64,000 bases of DNA from Nostoc sp. MS1 (lineage in GTDB: Bacteria; Cyanobacteriota; Cyanobacteriia; Cyanobacteriales; Nostocaceae): assembly GCF_019976755.1 (NCBI RefSeq), contig NZ_AP023441.1:5019501-5083500 (forward strand), in the 5' to 3' direction. Of this stretch, positions 59,809 to 64,000 are shown in pieces. How positions within the stretch are numbered: the first letter of the stretch is position 1; every line of letters begins with the position of its first letter. A program made the translations under genes and the position numbers. The notes beneath the pieces were generated by a model. The model had not been told where the DNA came from and made no database searches. It saw only the letters and a list, made by a program, of their open reading frames with translations.

Positions 59809-59848
59809 GGGTGTGTTATGCCGTCAAGGCTCAAACTATAATACACCC
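59809..59848 (+). terminator. hairpin after tig
   Basis: GGGTGTGTTAT pairs with ATAATACACCC (one G-T) around an 18-base loop, 17 bases after the tig stop. It may act as a terminator or attenuator before clpP; the same words occur as dispersed repeats in cyanobacteria. Confidence 0.6.
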
Positions 59849-60140
59849 TCTCAACTTTTAGTCAATACTACCCAAATACCCCCTCACACAAACGGGGATT
59901 TTTAGGTTATAAATGCTGAGTCATGAGTATTAAAAATTTTTACTCATCACTCAACGCCTAATGCACACAAAGTAGCCAATGGCAACGTTTACACTCGCCC
60001 TTGCCTGATTGGGGGTCACACGAGAAGAATGTAGATGAGGCATAATGGTTAACACATAGGTAAATCAAAATCTCATTTATTGACCTAGAGGCAGCATTTG
60101 TTGCCGAAATCTCTGTACCAACTATATTTAACGTTCTCCT
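59849..60140. other. tig-clpP spacer
   Basis: About 290 bases without a gene. It contains a CATGAGTATT repeat word and, near 60020-60060, the probable clpP promoter region (AATGGTTAACACATAGG), though the hexamers are not clear. A separate clpPX promoter is likely. Confidence 0.5.
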
Positions 60141-60839
60141 ATGCTTTTATCGCAGTCGGCAAATTACCCCATCAAAAGTTTAAGTCGATTTGGCATGTCC
60201 TCCCACCTCAACGGCATCAGTAACATTGTGCCAATGGTTGTCGAACAATCAGGTATGGGGGAAAGAGCCTTCGACATCTACTCCCGTCTACTGCGAGAGC
60301 GGATTATCTTCTTGGGAACTCCCATTGATGATGCTGTAGCCAACACCATTGTTGCTCAGTTGCTATTCTTGGATGCTGAAGACTCAGAAAAAGACATCCA
60401 AATTTACATCAACTCTCCCGGCGGCTCTGTCTACGCAGGCATGGCAATCTATGATACAATTCAACAAATCCGTCCTGATGTTGTTACTATATGTTTTGGG
60501 TTAGCAGCAAGCATGGGGGCATTTTTGTTAACCGCAGGAACTAAGGGTAAACGTATGTCTTTACCTGATTCCCGCATTATGATTCACCAACCCCTCGGCG
60601 GCGCTCAAGGTCAAGCCATCGATATAGAAATCCAAGCGCGGGAAATTCTTTACATCAAGGGTCAATTGAATCAGTTATTGGCTGATCATACTGGTCAACC
60701 CCTAGAAAGAATTGAAGCAGATACCGATCGCGACTTCTTTATGTCAGCAGAAGAAGCCAAAAATTACGGTCTAATCGATCAAGTCATCTCCAGACAAAAT
60801 CTTCCCACAGCAGGGGAAAACGTCACCATCGTGAATTAA
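60141..60839 (+). CDS. clpP: ATP-dependent Clp protease proteolytic subunit (clpX-linked)
   Basis: This 232-residue ClpP has an N-terminal extension of about 28 residues before the conserved core. The triad is complete: Ser124 in GLAASMGAF, His149 in IMIHQPLGG and Asp198 in DRDFFMS. It lies 9 bases before clpX, so the two make one operon and probably one ClpXP complex. It is closely similar to the clpP at 1215 in the core region but has a distinct N-terminus, so different start sites or partners are likely. Confidence 0.97.
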   Translation: MLLSQSANYPIKSLSRFGMSSHLNGISNIVPMVVEQSGMGERAFDIYSRLLRERIIFLGTPIDDAVANTIVAQLLFLDAEDSEKDIQIYINSPGGSVYAGMAIYDTIQQIRPDVVTICFGLAASMGAFLLTAGTKGKRMSLPDSRIMIHQPLGGAQGQAIDIEIQAREILYIKGQLNQLLADHTGQPLERIEADTDRDFFMSAEEAKNYGLIDQVISRQNLPTAGENVTIVN

Positions 60840-60848
60840 GAGGCTGGT

Positions 60849-62186
60849 ATGTCTAAGTACGACTCCCATTTAAAATGTTCTTTCTGTGGCAAGTCTCAAG
60901 AGCAGGTGCGGAAATTGATCGCAGGGCCGGGAGTTTACATCTGCGATGAATGTGTAGACTTGTGTAACGAAATACTAGATGAGGAGTTGCTAGATACAAG
61001 TGGTGCGGCGGCACAACCAGCACCAAAATCAGAACAACCTCAAAAACGCCGCGCCCGTTCTGCCAATCTCTCTCTAACTCAAATACCCAAGCCGAGAGAG
61101 ATTAAAAAGTACCTAGACGAACACGTTATAGGTCAAGATGAAGCGAAAAAAGTATTATCTGTAGCTGTTTATAACCACTACAAACGCCTAGCAATCTTGC
61201 AGTCTAAGGGCAGTGGAAAAAATGGAGATGATGCCGTAGAACTGCAAAAATCTAATATTCTCTTAATTGGCCCTACAGGTTGTGGTAAAACCCTCCTTGC
61301 CCAAACCCTAGCGAAAATTCTTGATGTACCCTTCGCTGTGGCTGATGCGACAACGCTCACAGAAGCAGGGTATGTAGGGGAAGATGTAGAAAATATTTTA
61401 CTACGATTATTACAAGTAGCCGATTTGGATGTAGAAGAAGCCCAACGCGGCATTATCTACATCGACGAAATCGATAAAATTGCCCGTAAGAGTGAAAACC
61501 CCTCCATTACTAGGGACGTTTCCGGCGAAGGTGTTCAACAAGCCTTGTTAAAAATGTTGGAAGGTACAATTGCCAACGTTCCACCCCAAGGCGGACGCAA
61601 GCACCCTTACCAAGACTGCATCCAAATCGATACCAGCAATATTCTATTCATCTGTGGTGGAGCCTTCGTTGGTTTAGAGAAGGTGGTAGAGCAGAGAGGC
61701 GGCAAAAAGGCAATAGGATTTGTACAGCCTGGAGAGGGGCAATCCAAAGAAAAACGGGCAGCCGATGTACTGCGTCATCTAGAACCAGATGATTTGGTGA
61801 AATTTGGTATGATTCCCGAATTTATCGGTCGTGTACCAATGGTAGCCGTAGTTGATCCGCTAGATGAAGAAGCCCTGATGGCAATTCTCACTCAACCACG
61901 CAGCGCCCTAGTTAAGCAGTACCAAAAACTGCTGAAGATGGATAACGTCCAACTAGACTTTAAACCAGATGCGCTGCGAGCGATCGCACAAGAAGCCTAC
62001 CGTCGCAAAACTGGCGCAAGAGCATTACGCGGTATCGTGGAAGAACTCATGCTAGATGTGATGTACGAGTTACCATCCCGTAAAGATGTAACACGCTGCA
62101 CCGTCACTAGAGAAATGGTAGAGAAGCGTTCTACAGCAGAATTGCTAGTACATCCTTCTTCACTACCTAAGCCAGAATCGGCATAA
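60849..62186 (+). CDS. clpX: ATP-dependent Clp protease ATPase subunit ClpX
   Basis: ClpX unfolds substrates and feeds ClpP. The 445-residue protein has the N-terminal zinc-binding domain (SFCGKSQEQV, CDECVDLC), Walker A GPTGCGKTLLAQ, Walker B IIYIDEIDKI, the arginine-finger region and sensor-2 KTGARALRGI. The IGF tripeptide that docks on ClpP is in KKAIGFVQPG. It is the last gene of the tig-clpP-clpX cluster. Confidence 0.98.
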   Translation: MSKYDSHLKCSFCGKSQEQVRKLIAGPGVYICDECVDLCNEILDEELLDTSGAAAQPAPKSEQPQKRRARSANLSLTQIPKPREIKKYLDEHVIGQDEAKKVLSVAVYNHYKRLAILQSKGSGKNGDDAVELQKSNILLIGPTGCGKTLLAQTLAKILDVPFAVADATTLTEAGYVGEDVENILLRLLQVADLDVEEAQRGIIYIDEIDKIARKSENPSITRDVSGEGVQQALLKMLEGTIANVPPQGGRKHPYQDCIQIDTSNILFICGGAFVGLEKVVEQRGGKKAIGFVQPGEGQSKEKRAADVLRHLEPDDLVKFGMIPEFIGRVPMVAVVDPLDEEALMAILTQPRSALVKQYQKLLKMDNVQLDFKPDALRAIAQEAYRRKTGARALRGIVEELMLDVMYELPSRKDVTRCTVTREMVEKRSTAELLVHPSSLPKPESA

Positions 62187-62285
62187 TAGTCATTAGTCAT
62201 TAGTCCTTAGTCATTTGTCATTAGTTAATAAACAGTTGACTGTTGACTATGGACTATTGACTGTGGACTATTGACTATGGACTCT
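62187..62285. repeat. opposed TAGTCAT and TGACTAT heptamer arrays
   Basis: Positions 62187-62225 carry TAGTCATTAG direct repeats and 62230-62285 carry TTGACTGTGGACTATTGAC repeats in the opposite orientation, so the block can fold into a long imperfect hairpin between clpX and the hydrolase gene. Confidence 0.88.
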
Positions 62286-62292
62286 TGAAAAA

Positions 62293-63210
62293 ATGCCTTA
62301 TATTACTGTTCGCGGCGTTGAGCATTATTACGAGTGGATAAAACAGCCATCTGAAACAGCAAAGCCTGTGATGGTGTTTATTCATGGTTGGGCTGGTTCG
62401 GCTAGGTATTGGCAAAGTACAGCTAATGCTTTATCAGACCAATTTGACTCTCTACTCTACGATTTACGTGGGTTTGGACGTTCCAAGGGAAAACCAACTG
62501 TTGTTGGTGCTGGTGAGGCTGTAGCTGAGGCTGAGACAAATCAACAAAAGTCTCAAGCTATTCAAGAATTGACTTATGAATTAGAAGAATACGCCCAAGA
62601 TTTAGCAGTGCTACTTGATGAATTGCAGCTTGGGCGTGTTTATATTAATGCTCACTCGATGGGTGCTTCCATCGCCACATTATTTTTTAACCTCTACCCC
62701 CAACGAGTGGAACGGGGAATTTTAACTTGTAGCGGTATTTTTGAGTACGACGAAAAAGCCTTTGCTGCTTTTCATAAATTTGGTGGCTATGTAGTCAAAT
62801 TCCGTCCTAAATGGTTAGGAAAAATTCCCTTTGCTGACCAGATGTTTATGGCGAGATTTTTACATCGTCCCATACCCAAGAGCGATCGCCAAGACTTTTT
62901 AGAAGACTTTCTCGCTGCCGATTATGATACAGCTTTAGGAACAATTTTCACTTCTGTCAGTAAGGCTCAATCTGAGTTAATGCCCCAAGAGTTTGCTAAG
63001 TTACAAGTACCAACTCTACTGGTAGCTGGAGAGTATGACCAAATTATCCCCGCGCAAATGGGACAACAAGCAGCAGCCTTGAATAACAAGGTGAAATTTG
63101 TAGTAATGTCTGATACAGGACATTTTCCTATGTTAGAAGATGCGCCTACTTATCTGCAACATGTGCGAGAGTTTTTGCAAGTGGCTGCACCAGAATTGCA
63201 AGCCAATTAA
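62293..63210 (+). CDS. alpha/beta hydrolase
   Basis: The 305-residue protein has the alpha/beta-hydrolase layout: oxyanion loop FIHGWAGSARYW, the RGFGRSKGKP strand, the nucleophile elbow NAHSMGAS (Ser in a modified GxSxG in which the first Gly is Ala), the acid in VAGEYDQII and the catalytic His in DTGHFPML. A helical insert of about 35 residues (EAVAEAETNQQKSQAI) is unusual in length. The substrate is unknown. Confidence 0.9.
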   Translation: MPYITVRGVEHYYEWIKQPSETAKPVMVFIHGWAGSARYWQSTANALSDQFDSLLYDLRGFGRSKGKPTVVGAGEAVAEAETNQQKSQAIQELTYELEEYAQDLAVLLDELQLGRVYINAHSMGASIATLFFNLYPQRVERGILTCSGIFEYDEKAFAAFHKFGGYVVKFRPKWLGKIPFADQMFMARFLHRPIPKSDRQDFLEDFLAADYDTALGTIFTSVSKAQSELMPQEFAKLQVPTLLVAGEYDQIIPAQMGQQAAALNNKVKFVVMSDTGHFPMLEDAPTYLQHVREFLQVAAPELQAN

Positions 63211-63314
63211 TTTGTGCAAAAGATTACCAAAGTTGAACATTACACCGAAATTTACCTACTTTTAAGAATTTGCTTTTACACTAAAGATGTAATTTCAACT
63301 ATCAGACTATCCTC

Positions 63315-63548
63315 ATGCAGTCTCAGCAAGCCTACACCACCCTGAATCGTCCAGGTGATAATAGTACATTTGTTTCAACTATCTCAACAATGTCTAGTTA
63401 TCACCCTTGGGGGAAAACACCAGACCAAGCTCGTGGTGAACTTATTGACGTTGCTGAATTATTTCAACAAGAGTACGAGGAAAATGAACGTTCTCTACCG
63501 GAATATGTTCACATATCCACAGAAGAAGAACGCTATCAGCTAAGGTGA
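63315..63548 (+). CDS. small hypothetical protein, 77 aa
   Basis: The ATG at 63315 starts a 77-residue, acidic, soluble protein. The second half is PDQARGELIDVAELFQQEYE followed by ERSLPEYVHISTEEERYQLR, a helix-rich acidic segment. There is no membrane segment and no recognisable family. The compact length and biased composition are consistent with a genuine small protein. Confidence 0.55.
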   Translation: MQSQQAYTTLNRPGDNSTFVSTISTMSSYHPWGKTPDQARGELIDVAELFQQEYEENERSLPEYVHISTEEERYQLR

Positions 63549-63816
63549 CTAGTTTGTATTTCACTCTAATCTTAAGAGTGTATAAATCCGCTTTTTTAAG
63601 CAAGAATCATTTTGTCCATCGGGGAACCAAGCACTACGATACGCTACACATAGCTTGCTTCTTTGCAGCAGTATGTACGCACGCTTTGATTAAGGCGTAG
63701 TTTATTGCATCTGCCTACCTCAGCTATCATTTTATACTTAGTCAATAGTCAACAGCCTATATTTTGATTTTTGTTAATTTACTAATAACTGATGACTATT
63801 GACTAATGACTAATAA

Positions 63817-64000
63817 TTAACCAAACCAGTGGGATGGTTCACAACCTACTTGTACTGATTGACAAAGGTGATGACTAATCCAATCTGCCTTTTCTTGGAA
63901 AATAGAATAAATACCTTGGTGAATTAAACGCTGTAGGTGTTGTTGCTGTTCTAATGGACTACGAGGTAACTTGTTGTTCATCCAGCTTTCTTTGTCACCG
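63817..64000 (-). CDS. C-terminal end of an unidentified protein (cut by window edge)
   Basis: A frame open from the right edge ends with TAA at 63817. It encodes about 61 residues, including NNKLPRSPLEQQQHLQRLIH and the ending VQVGCEPSHWFG. The start lies outside the window. I do not recognise the family. A TGACTAATGACTAA repeat follows its stop. Confidence 0.6.
   Translation of the reverse strand, partial: GDKESWMNNKLPRSPLEQQQHLQRLIHQGIYSIFQEKADWISHHLCQSVQVGCEPSHWFG

Overview
The window looks like chromosomal DNA of a filamentous, heterocyst-type cyanobacterium (Nostoc/Anabaena group). The evidence is the many HIP1 octamers (GCGATCGC), long arrays of short tandem repeats between genes (TGACTAA, TAGTCAT, GGGAGTG types), a DevBCA-type exporter, a Mo-dependent-nitrogenase C-terminal-domain protein, a CIRCE/K-box groESL operon and several cyanobacteria-specific families (LapA-like, DUF3153, DUF1361, DUF2834). 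The species is an inference. I see no rRNA, tRNA or CRISPR array.

Layout. 1-3 kb: the N-terminal half of a DUF255 thioredoxin-like protein, a stand-alone clpP and a conserved hypothetical. 3-13 kb: an RNase II/R-family gene with an altered active site, ubiX, a LapA-like membrane protein, aroK, argB, a TPR protein, a DUF3153 lipoprotein and pdxH. 12.7-18.3 kb: an AI-2E-type permease, DUF1361, a lipoprotein and polA. 18.3-22.6 kb: a tetR-devB-DUF2834-devC-devA unit on the minus strand. 23-29 kb: an orphan antitoxin-like gene, lysC (aspartate kinase with an in-frame repeat insert), two membrane proteins, a nucleoside hydrolase and a cytochrome P450. 29.3-33 kb: a LuxR-type response regulator and groES-groEL with a clear regulatory region.

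33-37.3 kb is a decay island. An HNH-nuclease gene is split by an IS630-family element whose TA target duplication can be read directly. It is followed by a deleted DUF4351-type remnant and an intact IS5/IS1182-type element. 37.4-42.9 kb holds a methyltransferase and the urease genes ureD-ureA-ureB-ureC. Between ureB and ureC sits a 520-bp cassette with 29-bp terminal inverted repeats (28 of 29 matching) carrying a GxxExxY gene broken by one stop codon. ureE, ureF and ureG are not in the window.

43-53 kb: a response-regulator/histidine-kinase hybrid, an aldehyde dehydrogenase, a molybdopterin oxidoreductase, rpmF, a caspase-like protein lacking both catalytic residues, an anion permease and a compact DNA methylase plus HNH endonuclease pair (probable type II restriction-modification). 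53-57.4 kb: asd-dapA-rnj on the minus strand, which with lysC covers the early lysine/threonine pathway. 58.4-62.2 kb: tig-clpP-clpX, the chaperone/protease cluster. 62.3-64 kb: an alpha/beta hydrolase, a small hypothetical and the end of an unknown gene.

The most interesting signals are: (1) the inverted-repeat GxxExxY cassette in the urease operon, which shares an inner repeat with (2) the in-frame palindromic insert in aspartate kinase; (3) two apparently catalytically dead enzyme relatives, the RNase II/R homologue and the caspase homologue; and (4) a DNA polymerase I whose 3'-5' exonuclease motif III lacks its aspartate.
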